Assembly: GCF_963678635.1 (NCBI RefSeq)
Contig: NC_087062.1
Location: 82,670,012 to 82,734,011, forward strand
Length of the DNA: 64,000 nucleotides
DNA from: Symsagittifera roscoffensis
Lineage: Eukaryota; Xenacoelomorpha; Acoela; Convolutidae
Reading direction: 5' to 3'
Part shown: positions 1-10,021 of the stretch, in pieces
Numbering within the stretch: position 1 is the first letter of the stretch
How the letters are laid out: the number at the start of each line of letters is the position of its first letter
Notes under the pieces: generated by a model
Database searches by the model: none
Told to the model about the DNA's origin: nothing
The model's input: the letters and a program-made list of their open reading frames with translations, nothing else
Made by a program: the position numbers and the translations under genes

Positions 1-772
1 CAAAGGGGGACTGCCAACGTATAAATTCGAGCTTGATTTATTTCATTGAATTCGTGTTTATTTCCTCTAAATTCGACTTTAAAACATTTGTCCAGTGCCA
101 GACTCATTTTGTTTTTGTCTACCCAGTTTTCAACGCTTTTTAGGTCCTGCTGGATGTCCTTTGTGTCTACATTCACTGCTAGTAATTTTACGTCGTCTGC
201 AAAGATATATGGGTCACTAAATTTTAATGCTTCGGGAAGATCATTTATGAAGATACAGAAGAATAATGGACCAATCAACGATTCTTGTGGTACGCCACTT
301 GTAATTTCTAAAGTTTCTGATGAGAAATTGTCAGCACGAACAAATTGGTTCCTGTTGCTGAGGTAGTCTGAGATTATTTCAAGGAAACAGCCTCCAACTC
401 CAAGGTTGCTCATTTTCTTTAGTAGTTCGTAGTGTGGCGCTTTGTTGAATGCCTTAGAGAAGTCGGTATAGAATGCGATCACATGGTTTTCAGCGTTCTT
501 GTCAATTGCTTCGTAGATTTCTTTCAAGAAAGATAACATGTTTGTAACAACTGAACGGTTTTTCACAAAAGCGTGCTGACTTCTTGTAAGAAGATTGATA
601 AAATGGTCATACAGCGCTGGATACATGCATTTTTCCAGGAGTTTAATCATGATATTTAGGAGTGACACCGGCCGGTAGTTTTCCATTAGTCGTTTGTCGC
701 CTTTCTTGTAAATAGGCGACACAGCCGCAACTTCCCATTTATCTGGTATTTTCTTTTTACCCTCTTGTGGTT
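1..772 (-). pseudogene. Non-LTR retrotransposon reverse transcriptase fragment (unit 1)
   Basis: This is the first copy of the reverse transcriptase fragment described at 2869-3650; its reading frame runs off the left edge of the window. It encodes the same palm-domain motifs, including FADD, and the altered GVPQES motif. One visible change from the other copy is Ile in place of Ser in the NIM-S/I-K segment near 648. It is a 5'- and 3'-truncated piece of a dead element. Confidence 0.75.
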
Positions 773-785
773 ATTTCTCTGGCCA

Positions 786-1158
786 TCATTTCTCTGGCCG
801 TTCGCCGTTTGTTGTAAAGTGGTCCTCTTTCTTGAACTCTTGTTGTTCGTCTTTCCCGATTGACCTTTTTCTCCTAGTTCCCATATATCGTTTCCGTTTT
901 TCCGCCTCGGTTTCACCGTTAAACTCCAGTTCGTAAATTGGTTCCATTGGTTCTGCGACTGGTAATTCTACACAAAGTAGAGTTCGCACTTCTATGCCCT
1001 TTTTAGCCAGTACGGCCATATCAATCATGGCTGTCCATTTTATCCATTCCATTGGCGATTCAGCCGTTGCCTTCTGCCAGAATGGTGGGTTGCTCAGCGG
1101 GTTTTTGTATCTTAACAACACGGACTGGCCGTAGTTCTCAAGGTCAGTTGACCTGTGG
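786..1158 (-). pseudogene. Gag-like ORF fragment (unit 1)
   Basis: This is the first copy of the gag-like fragment described at 3664-4036, identical in sequence. A Pro-Phe-Trp stretch followed by a Trp-x-x-Trp pattern and, later, a Lys/Arg-rich tail resemble the N-terminal part of gag-type proteins of Ty3/Gypsy elements. The assignment rests on this pattern only. Confidence 0.35.
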
Positions 1159-1159
1159 T

Positions 1160-1737
1160 ATAAAGTAAATAAATAGTTATAAAAATGTATGTATGCACAT
1201 CACTATCATGATGTCAATCCGGCTGGATGACATACTTTTAGAGCGTCAGGTCAAAAGTTTGATTTCCTGTCATCGCAATGATAGTGTGCGAGGACGAGCT
1301 CTCACTTGGTTGGCCGAATTCGTTCTGATTGACAGCTTGTTCGAATTTGGTTGCCGTAATCGTACCACATGAAAATTTAGCACGTGATGCTAAATAAAAA
1401 GAGCTTCCCTCAGCTAAATAACTCCGATTTTTCTCAGATAAACTAGAAACGGACTATCCTTAGACAAAGCTGATAGCCTTAGATTGATTCTCTGCGTATC
1501 GCAGATGCCAAACTTATTATGCTTCTTGATTATTATTATTTATTCAGTTCTACAGTTCTATATATAGCACAGATTTTTGATAGCGTATTTTAAATTTCTT
1601 TTGGGGAAGGTTTGTCTGAAACAGCCTGAAGAAAAAATTAACTGGAACGATACACGAAATTAAACGGAGCCCTCAAGTCTATATCTGATACATACAACTT
1701 CAAGTTTTATTTTCATGAGCGACTTGAAGTTATACTT
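1160..1737. other. Non-coding part of the duplicated unit
   Basis: AT-rich sequence between the gag-like fragment and the dispersed S repeat. I see no ORF, no convincing promoter and no RNA gene. The same stretch recurs at 4038-4615 in the second unit. Confidence 0.5.
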
Positions 1738-2010
1738 TTCGCAAACAGAAGCAAAAAAGCTAAAAAGCTGAAAGGGTCGAAAAACGAAAGTAAAAGTTAT
1801 GAATTTTGAAAAACAAATGAGCTCTCAGTCTTCTCATTCGAACCTCGGACAACCAATTACTAGCCATACAGACCTGTGGCATTGGAGCTTGAAGAAACGA
1901 AACACTAGTCACTAATAGTATGGAGAACACCTACTGTTAAAATGAGCACTTCATTACGAGGCTAAACTGCAACATTGCTATTTTTAGTTGATCTTTTCTG
2001 CTGTTCTGGA
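1738..2010 (-). repeat. Dispersed repeat S, copy 1
   Basis: A segment of about 275 bp found four times in the window (also 4616-4888, 7001-7276 and 10022-10297), with roughly 85% identity by eye between this pair and the later pair. It starts near gcaaacagaagcaaaaaagc and ends near ttctgctgttctggatt. On the minus strand it contains a block resembling a Pol III A box (TGCCACAGG here, TGGCACAGG in the later copies) and, about 30 nt further on, GGTTCGAAT, which resembles a B box. A tRNA-derived SINE is possible but unproven. Confidence 0.6.
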
Positions 2011-2074
2011 TTATTCCACGGACAAATAGCTACAACACTGTATTGCTCAAAATTGCTCCAAAAACAGGTAACTT

Positions 2075-2455
2075 TAGGGAATCCGCTACAAAAAATGAGG
2101 AATCCAAAACCAGTTTGTGGAATCCATGAACAAATAATAATATATGTGTTTACTAAACTTAAGCTGTCGCGGAATCCGCAACTGTAAGTGGAATCCGCAA
2201 AATGCAATCGGAATTTGCAAATTTTAAGCGGAATCCACAAAACTTTGCGGAATCCACTAACATTTGTGGAATCCTTTTACACTTGCGAAATCCGGAACAA
2301 CTACTCAAATTCGTTCGTTAGGGAATCCGCAACGAAATCATTATTGCGACAAAATTTACGTTACAGGTACTTGTACGCGGAATCCGCTTAAATTTTGTAA
2401 GTGGAATCCACTTACACTTTGGAACATGTTCAAAGATTTGTCTCTCGAATCCAGG
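2075..2455. repeat. Array of GGAATCC motifs, unit 1
   Basis: About 14 copies of GGAATCC or close variants, usually as GCGGAATCC or GTGGAATCC followed by GC or AC, at irregular spacing of roughly 17-60 bp over 380 bp. The sequence between motifs is not conserved, so this is a motif cluster and not a plain minisatellite. The many short ORFs across it are by-products of the repeat. Confidence 0.7.
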
Positions 2456-2697
2456 AACATACAGACACAAAAATGTGCGCCTATAGAGTGTTTGGCCTCG
2501 TAATGTTTTGTGTTGATGAGCACTTCTATCTGCGAGTTGGGTAGGAAAATATGACAAACACGCTCGTATTATATGAAATAAAGTTAGCTAACTCGCATAA
2601 TTATAGAGAAGACTGCGTCCTTTACCGTGATTGAAATTTGCAGTCGCCTTTCTATTTCTAATTTTTTTTTTCAATCTGTGATAAAAAAAATACTCAC

Positions 2698-2878
2698 GCA
2701 TTTCTCGTTGAAACGGCAAAATTGAATTGAATACTCGCTTCAAACATTCAAACAGAGCCTGCACCCACATAAGAGTTTTTGCAGAGAAGTCTCCTTCTAA
2801 GCCCTTCGCAATTAGGACCACAAAAGCCTGCGACACGAAAGAAGCCCCTGAAATGCCCGCATTGGTAGCTATCGTCCA
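2698..2878 (-). pseudogene. 5'-truncated duplicate of the exon at 5576-5891
   Basis: Identical to the downstream part of the minus-strand exon at 5576-5891, including its GTGAGTAT splice donor. It lacks the first 44 or so codons because the tandem-duplication junction at 2878/2879 lies inside the exon. Beyond the junction the sequence switches to the reverse transcriptase fragment. It has no start codon of its own. Confidence 0.6.
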
Positions 2879-3650
2879 CAAAGGGGGACTGCCAACGTAT
2901 AAATTCGAGCTTGATTTATTTCATTGAATTCGTGTTTATTTCCTCTAAATTCGACTTTAAAACATTTGTCCAGTGCCAGACTCATTTTGTTTTTGTCTAC
3001 CCAGTTTTCAACGCTTTTTAGGTCCTGCTGGATGTCCTTTGTGTCTACATTCACTGCTAGTAATTTTACGTCGTCTGCAAAGATATATGGGTCACTAAAT
3101 TTTAATGCTTCGGGAAGATCATTTATGAAGATACAGAAGAATAATGGACCAATCAACGATTCTTGTGGTACGCCACTTGTAATTTCTAAAGTTTCTGATG
3201 AGAAATTGTCAGCACGAACAAATTGGTTCCTGTTGCTGAGGTAGTCTGAGATTATTTCAAGGAAACAGCCTCCAACTCCAAGGTTGCTCATTTTCTTTAG
3301 TAGTTCGTAGTGTGGCGCTTTGTTGAATGCCTTAGAGAAGTCGGTATAGAATGCGATCACATGGTTTTCAGCGTTCTTGTCAATTGCTTCGTAGATTTCT
3401 TTCAAGAAAGATAACATGTTTGTAACAACTGAACGGTTTTTCACAAAAGCGTGCTGACTTCTTGTAAGAAGATTGATAAAATGGTCATACAGCGCTGGAT
3501 ACATGCATTTTTCCAGGAGTTTACTCATGATATTTAGGAGTGACACCGGCCGGTAGTTTTCCATTAGTCGTTTGTCGCCTTTCTTGTAAATAGGCGACAC
3601 AGCCGCAACTTCCCATTTATCTGGTATTTTCTTTTTACCCTCTTGTGGTT
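2869..3650 (-). pseudogene. Non-LTR retrotransposon reverse transcriptase fragment (unit 2)
   Basis: The frame is open from just after a TAA near 3651 down to 2869, with no ATG at its start, so it is an internal piece of an ORF2. It contains the fingers/palm motifs of CR1/Jockey-superfamily reverse transcriptases: a Pro-Ile-x-Lys-Lys-Gly-Asp block, YRPVSLL, an FSKAF segment (normally F-x-KAFD; here Asn replaces the catalytic Asp), the palm motif GVPQES (normally GVPQGS) and FADD. The altered FSKAFN and GVPQES suggest a dead enzyme. The last dozen residues come from the duplication junction and are not original. Endonuclease, thumb and 3' tail are missing. Confidence 0.75.
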
Positions 3651-3663
3651 ATTTCTCTGGCCA

Positions 3664-4036
3664 TCATTTCTCTGGCCGTTCGCCGTTTGTTGTAAAGTGG
3701 TCCTCTTTCTTGAACTCTTGTTGTTCGTCTTTCCCGATTGACCTTTTTCTCCTAGTTCCCATATATCGTTTCCGTTTTTCCGCCTCGGTTTCACCGTTAA
3801 ACTCCAGTTCGTAAATTGGTTCCATTGGTTCTGCGACTGGTAATTCTACACAAAGTAGAGTTCGCACTTCTATGCCCTTTTTAGCCAGTACGGCCATATC
3901 AATCATGGCTGTCCATTTTATCCATTCCATTGGCGATTCAGCCGTTGCCTTCTGCCAGAATGGTGGGTTGCTCAGCGGGTTTTTGTATCTTAACAACACG
4001 GACTGGCCGTAGTTCTCAAGGTCAGTTGACCTGTGG
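3664..4036 (-). pseudogene. Gag-like ORF fragment (unit 2)
   Basis: About 120 codons open on the minus strand, with no ATG; a possible 3' splice acceptor (ataccacag) lies just upstream near 4033. The reading contains NPPFWQKATAESPMEWIKW, a pattern resembling the start of gag proteins of Ty3/Gypsy elements, followed by an acidic segment and a strongly basic Lys/Arg tail. It lies directly beside the reverse transcriptase fragment, which belongs to a different retrotransposon type, so the two are probably nested debris. A host-gene exon is an alternative reading. Confidence 0.35.
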
Positions 4037-4615
4037 TATAAAGTAAATAAATAGTTATAAAAATGTATGTATGCACATCACTATCATGATGTCAATCCGG
4101 CTGGATGACATACTTTTAGAGCGTCAGGTCAAAAGTTTGATTTCCTGTCATCGCAATGATAGTGTGCGAGGACGAGCTCTCACTTGGTTGGCCGAATTCG
4201 TTCTGATTGACAGCTTGTTCGAATTTGGTTGCCGTAATCGTACCACATGAAAATTTAGCACGTGATGCTAAATAAAAAGAGCTTCCCTCAGCTAAATAAC
4301 TCCGATTTTTCTCAGATAAACTAGAAACGGACTATCCTTAGACAAAGCTGATAGCCTTAGATTGATTCTCTGCGTATCGCAGATGCCAAACTTATTATGC
4401 TTCTTGATTATTATTATTTATTCAGTTCTACAGTTCTATATATAGCACAGATTTTTGATAGCGTATTTTAAATTTCTTTTGGGGAAGGTTTGTCTGAAAC
4501 AGCCTGAAGAAAAAATTAACTGGAACGATACACGAAATTAAACGGAGCCCTCAAGTCTATATCTGATACATACAACTTCAAGTTTTATTTTCATGAGCGA
4601 CTTGAAGTTATACTT

Positions 4616-4888
4616 TTCGCAAACAGAAGCAAAAAAGCTAAAAAGCTGAAAGGGTCGAAAAACGAAAGTAAAAGTTATGAATTTTGAAAAACAAATGAGC
4701 TCTCAGTCTTCTCATTCGAACCTCGGACAACCAATTACTAGCCATACAGACCTGTGGCATTGGAGCTTGAAGAAACGAAACACTAGTCACTAATAGTATG
4801 GAGAACACCTACTGTTAAAATGAGCACTTCATTACGAGGCTAAACTGCAACATTGCTATTTTTAGTTGATCTTTTCTGCTGTTCTGGA
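4616..4888 (-). repeat. Dispersed repeat S, copy 2
   Basis: Second-unit copy of the segment at 1738-2010. See that entry for the possible Pol III boxes. Confidence 0.6.
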
Positions 4889-4952
4889 TTATTCCACGGA
4901 CAAATAGCTACAACACTGTATTGCTCAAAATTGCTCCAAAAACAGGTAACTT

Positions 4953-5333
4953 TAGGGAATCCGCTACAAAAAATGAGGAATCCAAAACCAGTTTGTGGAA
5001 TCCATGAACAAATAATAATATATGTGTTTACTAAACTTAAGCTGTCGCGGAATCCGCAACTGTAAGTGGAATCCGCAAAATGCAATCGGAATTTGCAAAT
5101 TTTAAGCGGAATCCACAAAACTTTGCGGAATCCACTAACATTTGTGGAATCCTTTTACACTTGCGAAATCCGGAACAACTACTCAAATTCGTTCGTTAGG
5201 GAATCCGCAACGAAATCATTATTGCGACAAAATTTACGTTACAGGTACTTGTACGCGGAATCCGCTTAAATTTTGTAAGTGGAATCCACTTACACTTTGG
5301 AACATGTTCAAAGATTTGTCTCTGGAATCCAGG
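4953..5333. repeat. Array of GGAATCC motifs, unit 2
   Basis: Second-unit copy of the array at 2075-2455. One motif that reads TCGAATCC at 2444 reads TGGAATCC here. Confidence 0.7.
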
Positions 5334-5575
5334 AACATACAGACACAAAAATGTGCGCCTATAGAGTGTTTGGCCTCGTAATGTTTTGTGTTGATGAGCA
5401 CTTCTATCTGCGAGTTGGGTAGGAAAATATGACAAACACGCTCGTATTATATGAAATAAAGTTAGCTAACTCGCATAATTATAGAGAAGACTGCGTCCTT
5501 TACCGTGATTGAAATTTGCAGTCGCCTTTCTATTTCTAATTTTTTTTTTCAATCTGTGATAAAAAAAATACTCAC

Positions 5576-5891
5576 GCATTTCTCGTTGAAACGGCAAAAT
5601 TGAATTGAATACTCGCTTCAAACATTCAAACAGAGCCTGCACCCACATAAGAGTTTTTGCAGAGAAGTCTCCTTCTAAGCCCTTCGCAATTAGGACCACA
5701 AAAGCCTGCGACACGAAAGAAGCCCCTGAAATGCCCGCATTGGTAGCTATCGTCCACAAAGGGGGACTGCCAACGTATAAAGCAGAGCTGGGTGGGCGGA
5801 ACCCAAGTCCCGGAACTGATGAGTTTTCATTGATATCTATCATAGAAACTTCATCATATTGACTCCGCTCGTACACTGTTTCTGCCGCCAT
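5576..5891 (-). CDS. First coding exon of an unidentified protein
   Basis: The exon begins with a true ATG (reverse complement of 5889-5891) and reads about 105 codons to a good splice donor, C|GTGAGTAT, whose first intron base is the complement of 5575. The open frame continues past the donor but becomes Lys-rich and loses protein character, which supports the donor. The N-terminus is polar and acidic; a moderately hydrophobic stretch of small residues (ISGASFVSQAFVVLIAKGL, about residues 54-72) could be a membrane segment. I do not recognise the family. The rest of the gene would lie at lower coordinates, inside or beyond the tandem duplication, and I could not find a second exon. Confidence 0.45.
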
Positions 5892-6600
5892 CTAACAAAA
5901 TTCATAGCAAAAGTTATGTTCAGCTATAATAAAAGGTGTGTTAAGTTTTTGTTCAGCCAATAAAATCCCTGGACAATTATGTTTAGCTAAAAATGGTTTA
6001 AAGCTAGAATAAAATAATTTCTCTTATTTACGTTAAAAAAAGACACTTTTCTGAAAAATTTCTTAATAGATTGTTTCATTTTTATTCATAATTTACCGAA
6101 CATCTGTCTTTTCTATTATACAATCGCACTTCAAAATTTCAGATGTCAGAGGTGAAAAAAGTCGAATTTGAATTTTGTTCAAAACAATACCTTGTAAAAA
6201 ATTTTAAGCTCAATTTTTCTTATAGTTTATAAAGGAAAAACTAAGTCGCATCAAATCGTCTACTTGCCAGTTTTTTAAGCAAGAATTTTTTTAAAATTTA
6301 AAAAGAAAAATTATAACCATGAAAATTAGGTTCGAAACTGTTGTGAATTCTTTTATAGTTATGTTCTTATGAACTTCGGCATTGATTAGAGACCAGTCAA
6401 CACATTGAATAAATCGACCATCGGTCGATCACTCTCTGTTCTCGTTAGTTTTAGAACAGCCGTTTGATTTCACATTTCATTTTATAAACTTTATTTTCTC
6501 TCAAATAAATGTGCATATCCTGTACATAGCTAAGTAATCTATTAGAACATTTTATTACGGCGCAGTCAAAAGAATCGAACTTATGCAAGTTGTATACGTT
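5892..6600. other. Non-coding flank between the duplication and the R repeat array
   Basis: AT-rich with no supported gene. It contains a roughly 118-bp segment (6228-6345) that recurs at 18444-18563 on the far side of the R system, and a short perfect hairpin (TCGACC-atc-GGTCGA) near 6415. Confidence 0.5.
6228..6345 (+). repeat. Direct repeat D, left copy
   Basis: Matches 18444-18563 in the same orientation over about 118 bp, including atcaaatcgtctact, a long AT segment and ataggttcgaaac-type sequence at the end. The two copies bracket the whole R array and inverted repeat (6601-18350). It may mark flanking target sequence, an unrelated dispersed repeat or an old duplication. Confidence 0.5.
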
Positions 6601-7000
6601 GGATTCAGATCGTCCGGGGTACGGGGGCGAGGAGTTCTCCTATGTATAAACATAGGCTATAGAATGTCTGGTCCTCTTCTTATGTATTAACATAGGGAGT
6701 AGACTTCCCAAGGCAATAAAATAGGTAATAAAAGTGCTAAGGTTTCTTGGTGTCTGTGATGGTAAGATAATGGTTAGAAGAACTGTAATTTTTTTAAAAA
6801 TTTTTTTGTGGAAATGTCTAGCTTTTTCGCAAAATCTCGGCGCGCGTTACCTAATTGGTAAATATCATTAGTGTATTTGTGCCGATTGTGGAATGATGGT
6901 TTATATCATGTTTTTTTATTCATGTTAAGTCAAGCGAAAGAGTTTTGCGCAAAAACGCAGAATTCTTTATAAAAACAACTAAGAAATGTTTGAAAAAATG
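6601..7000 (+). repeat. R repeat, copy 1 (partial)
   Basis: Starts with ggattcagatcgtccggggt and is followed after some 40 bp by the palindrome CCTATGT-ataa-ACATAGG and a second hairpin TATGT-atta-ACATA. It also carries the conserved segment aatctcggcgcgcgttacct. It breaks off at 7000 into the S repeat. Confidence 0.8.
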
Positions 7001-7276
7001 TTAGCAAACAGAAGCAAAAAAGCTAAGAAGTAGCTTTAAAAGGGTCAAAAAACGAAAGTAAAAGTTATGAACTTTGAAAAATAATTGAGCTCTCAAACCT
7101 CTCATTCGAACCTCGGACACCCAATTACTAGCCGTACAGACCTGTGCCACTGTAACTTGAAGAAACGAAACAGTAGTCACAAAAAGTACGGAGAACACCT
7201 ACTTTTAAAATGAATTCTTCATTAAGAGGCCAAACTGCAACATTGCTTTTTCTATATGATCTTTTCTGCTGTTCTG
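7001..7276 (-). repeat. Dispersed repeat S, copy 3
   Basis: Copy of the S segment, here sandwiched between two R copies. The minus strand reads TGGCACAGG and, 30 or so nt on, GGTTCGAAT, the best match among the copies to Pol III A and B boxes. Confidence 0.6.
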
Positions 7277-8040
7277 GATTCAGATCGTCCGGGGTACGGG
7301 GGTGAGGGGTTCTCCTATGTATAAACATAGGCTATAGAGTGTCTGGTCCTCTTCTTATGTATTAACATAGGGAGTAGACTTCCAAAGGCAATAAGATAGG
7401 TAATAAAAATGCTAAGGTTTCTTGGTTTCTGTGATGGTAAGAGAATGGTAAGAAGAACTGTAATTTTTTAAAGTTTTTTTGTGGAAATGTCTAGTTGTTT
7501 CGCAAAATCTCGGCGCGCGTTACCTAATTGGTAATTATCATTAGTGTATTTGTGCCGATTGTGGAATGATGGTTTATATCATGTTTTTTTATTCATGTTA
7601 GTTCAAGCGAAAGCGTTTTGGACAAAAACTCAGAATTTTTTTTTATAAAAACAACTAAAAAATGTTTGAAGAAACTTCAAAACACGATATGATTTGATAT
7701 AGTTTGACATATTAACTATAATATTAGATGATGCTACTCTTTAAAAAAATGCTCTATCTACCTGAAACTATACTGAAAACTAACTGAAACGCAGCTGAAA
7801 TTTCCGAATAAACGGAAAAACTCTCAAAACCCATAATTTGAAAACTCTGTTACGTACAAGTCATCAATTAAGACTCAGCATGTGTCAACAACTGAATTTT
7901 TACGCTCAATATCTACTTTGATATTAGATTTCTGTCCTTGAGGATATCCATGTTCTAAGCAACATCAGTTCAAAAAATTAATGTCAATTTTTAGTTTTAG
8001 AATACAGATATCTTTTAAAATTCTTCACAAGTGTGCAAAA
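7276..8040 (+). repeat. R repeat, copy 2 (long form)
   Basis: The longest form of R. Its whole length, through tgatgctactct, ctacctgaaactatactgaa and aacatcagttcaaaaaatta, is matched by the inverted copy at 17740-18350. The first 400 bp match copies 1 and 3. Confidence 0.8.
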
Positions 8041-8349
8041 ATGTCTAAGAAATTTTTTGGTAAAAGGCAATTTGTTTTCTTGGTTTTTCCAAAAAGTTTG
8101 CATAAGTCTTATTTAATTTCTTAAATTGAAACGCGAAAAACGCAATTTTTTATTGTAAAAAAACTTGTTGAACTATTGCTCAAAAATTTCCTTTATTGAT
8201 GACTACGACTGCTTTTACCTACGTTAATAACTTGCTTTTCTGTTGTTTTTGATCGACAGACCTGTAAAAATTGGTTTTCTAAATGATTAAACTTTGAACA
8301 AAATTTTTTAAAAAAAATAACCGATAACGATGCCAGAAAAAGTGTAATG

Positions 8350-8580
8350 ATTTCTTCGACAAGATGCTAAACGTGTTTCAGTTTTTTTTAAAGAAAACGA
8401 AAAATGTCATAATTTTTTTCAACAAGATGCAAAAGATGTTTCATTTATTGTCTACAAAAAGCTAAAAGTGTTTCAATTTTTTTTAGAAAATGCAGTGTTT
8501 CAGTTTGTTTTATTTTTTTTTCGACAAGATGTGCAAACTGTTTTTGATAGTCGCCAAAAAAAGCCGAAAATGATGAAGTA
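8350..8580 (+). repeat. Degenerate short tandem repeat, T-rich
   Basis: Imperfect repeats of a pattern like ttcgacaagatgc-aaa-gtgtttcag followed by a run of T, with spacing near 30-65 bp and strong divergence. The same array recurs at about 11371-11600 in the second unit. The 61-codon ORF over it is a by-product. Confidence 0.4.
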
Positions 8581-8795
8581 TTTGTTTTTTTTTGTTTCTC
8601 GATTATGTGTACAAAAAAAGTTCCTTAATTGTGCGGAAACGATGTCTCGCTAATTTAAATTGTGTTCTTAGTGTTTTTAATAACTTATTTTGCTATACCT
8701 AGAACATCTCATCTATTCTCACGGTTAAAAGGAATTTGAAAAAAAAATATTTACAAATGATGAAATAAATAACAAGCAACAGTTATTTACAAAAA

Positions 8796-9062
8796 TTAAA
8801 AATCAAAGAACTGTCGAGAGTTCTGGATGTTCTCTATAGAAAGCAGAGCCGGTTGAGGTTGCATCGCTGGTGGTTGTTGTGGCAGGGGGTTTTGAGGCAA
8901 TGTTTTAGAGAACCCCTCATCTTCGTCTATTGCGATGGGGTATTCGGCTGGTCCTGCTTCCTCCCAAGGAAAAAGGAAGTCGTTGTTTGGTTCAGTCACA
9001 TATCTGGAGTCAAGAACCTCGGGTTGGTTCATTCCCACAAGCTCAGACACTTCCTCCATCAT
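8796..9062 (-). CDS. Acidic Pro/Gln-rich C-terminal ORF, possible tail of the membrane protein
   Basis: Frame open for 88 codons from an ATG, extending about 11 codons further upstream without one, and ending at an ordinary stop with ...RQFFDF. It is acidic in the middle with a Pro/Gln-rich segment (NPLPQQPPAMQPQPA). It overlaps the end of the membrane-protein ORF at 9043-9609 by 20 bp in a shifted frame. It may be the true C-terminus joined by an undetected splice or a frameshift; I could not find a splice pair that joins the phases. Repeated at 11816-12082. Confidence 0.35.
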   Translation of the reverse strand: MMEEVSELVGMNQPEVLDSRYVTEPNNDFLFPWEEAGPAEYPIAIDEDEGFSKTLPQNPLPQQPPAMQPQPALLSIENIQNSRQFFDF

Positions 9063-9609
9063 TTGCAGTGTTCCAAGTTGGTTCTCTGTGATGGTTTATT
9101 GCGTCATATGATGTTGGTTGAAATCCTTTCGCAACACTTCCACCATGGGGCAGACTTGCATTGAGATGTCCATTCGTGTCAAAAAATCTAGAGACTGTTT
9201 CTCGCACTTGAATCTGTACAAGATCAAGCACAAAATCTACCAAATACTTAAGCTTGCTGTTTCGAAATGAGAAGATGCCTTTGAGCAATAAGTTGAGTAA
9301 AAGATAAAGGGTGAAACAAGAATAATGACTAATTGTGATAATGACTGAGACAAAAGTAATTGCAAAAACAAAAGACCACAAGTTGTTTGCCGTAAAAATA
9401 AGAAATATCGCCGATATGAGTAACAACAAATAACAAATTATAACAAGAAGCATCTCTGCAATTTTGTCATTAGGTAGTTTGAACTTTTTGTATATAACCA
9501 ACGAGGAATTTTTTATTTTTGAGTGGACAGTCAAACGCTTTGAAATTGATGAAAATTTGAGATGTGAGCTCGAAATTGATGAATTTTTCAAGTTGATGAA
9601 CTTATGCAA
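9043..9609 (-). pseudogene. Multi-span membrane protein fragment, unit 1
   Basis: 188 codons on the minus strand without an ATG; the 5' end stops near the border of the R repeat at 9622, so upstream exons are absent. After a Ser/Lys-rich start of about 50 residues there are hydrophobic segments: one of roughly 20 residues (LLVIICYLLLLISAIFLIF) and a longer one that probably makes two spans, then an amphipathic-looking helix (LKYLVDFVLDLVQIQV) and a polar tail. The arrangement recalls ER-shaping or small multi-span membrane proteins, but I cannot assign a family. The composition is clearly protein-like and unlike the surrounding AT-rich sequence. It looks like a captured gene piece multiplied with the repeat. 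Confidence 0.4.
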
Positions 9610-9621
9610 GTAGTATACGCT

Positions 9622-10021
9622 GGATTCAGATCGTCCGGGGTACGGGGTGAGGGGTTCTCCTGTGTATAAACATAGGCTATAGAGTGTCTGGTCCTCTTCT
9701 TATGTATTAACATAGGGAGTAGACTTCCCAAGGCAATAAGATAGGTAATAAAAATGCTAAGGTTTCTTGTTTGCTGTGATTTTAAGAGAATGGTAAGAAG
9801 AACAACTGTAATTTTTTAAAGTTTTTTTGTGGAAATGTCTAGTTGTTTCGCAAAATCTCGGCGCGCGTTACCTAATTGGTAAATATCATTAGTGTATTTG
9901 TGCCGATTGTGGAATGATGGTTTATATCATGTTTTTTTATTCATGTTAAGTCAAGCGAAAGAGTTTTGCGCAAAAACGCAGAATTCTTTATAAAAACAAC
10001 TAAGAAATGTTTGAAAAAATG
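9622..10021 (+). repeat. R repeat, copy 3 (partial)
   Basis: Starts at ggattcagatcgtccggggt; truncated at the S repeat like copy 1. Confidence 0.8.

Larger units (their letters stand above)
1..5756. repeat. 2878-bp tandem duplication, two nearly identical units
   Basis: Bases 1-2878 and 2879-5756 are the same sequence apart from very few differences (for example 648 A against 3526 C, and 2444 C against 5322 G). A third partial match of 24 bases begins at 5757 and then diverges. Each unit holds, on the minus strand, a non-LTR reverse transcriptase fragment and a gag-like fragment, and also a dispersed repeat, a GGAATCC motif array and part of a host exon. Base 1 of the window is exactly the first base of the unit, so a scaffold-end assembly artefact or unmerged haplotypes is as likely as a genuine recent duplication. 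Confidence 0.9.

Noticed and set aside
2188-2557. Overlapping ORFs on both strands across the GGAATCC array
   Set aside because: Periodic motif repeats keep several frames open at once; no start context and no protein character.
8468-8653. 61-codon Phe-rich ORF
   Set aside because: Caused by runs of T in a degenerate repeat; not open in the second tandem unit because one base differs.
9043-9190. A short GC-AG intron joining the membrane-protein ORF to the acidic ORF
   Set aside because: The candidate GCAAGT donor and CACAG acceptor give mismatched phases.
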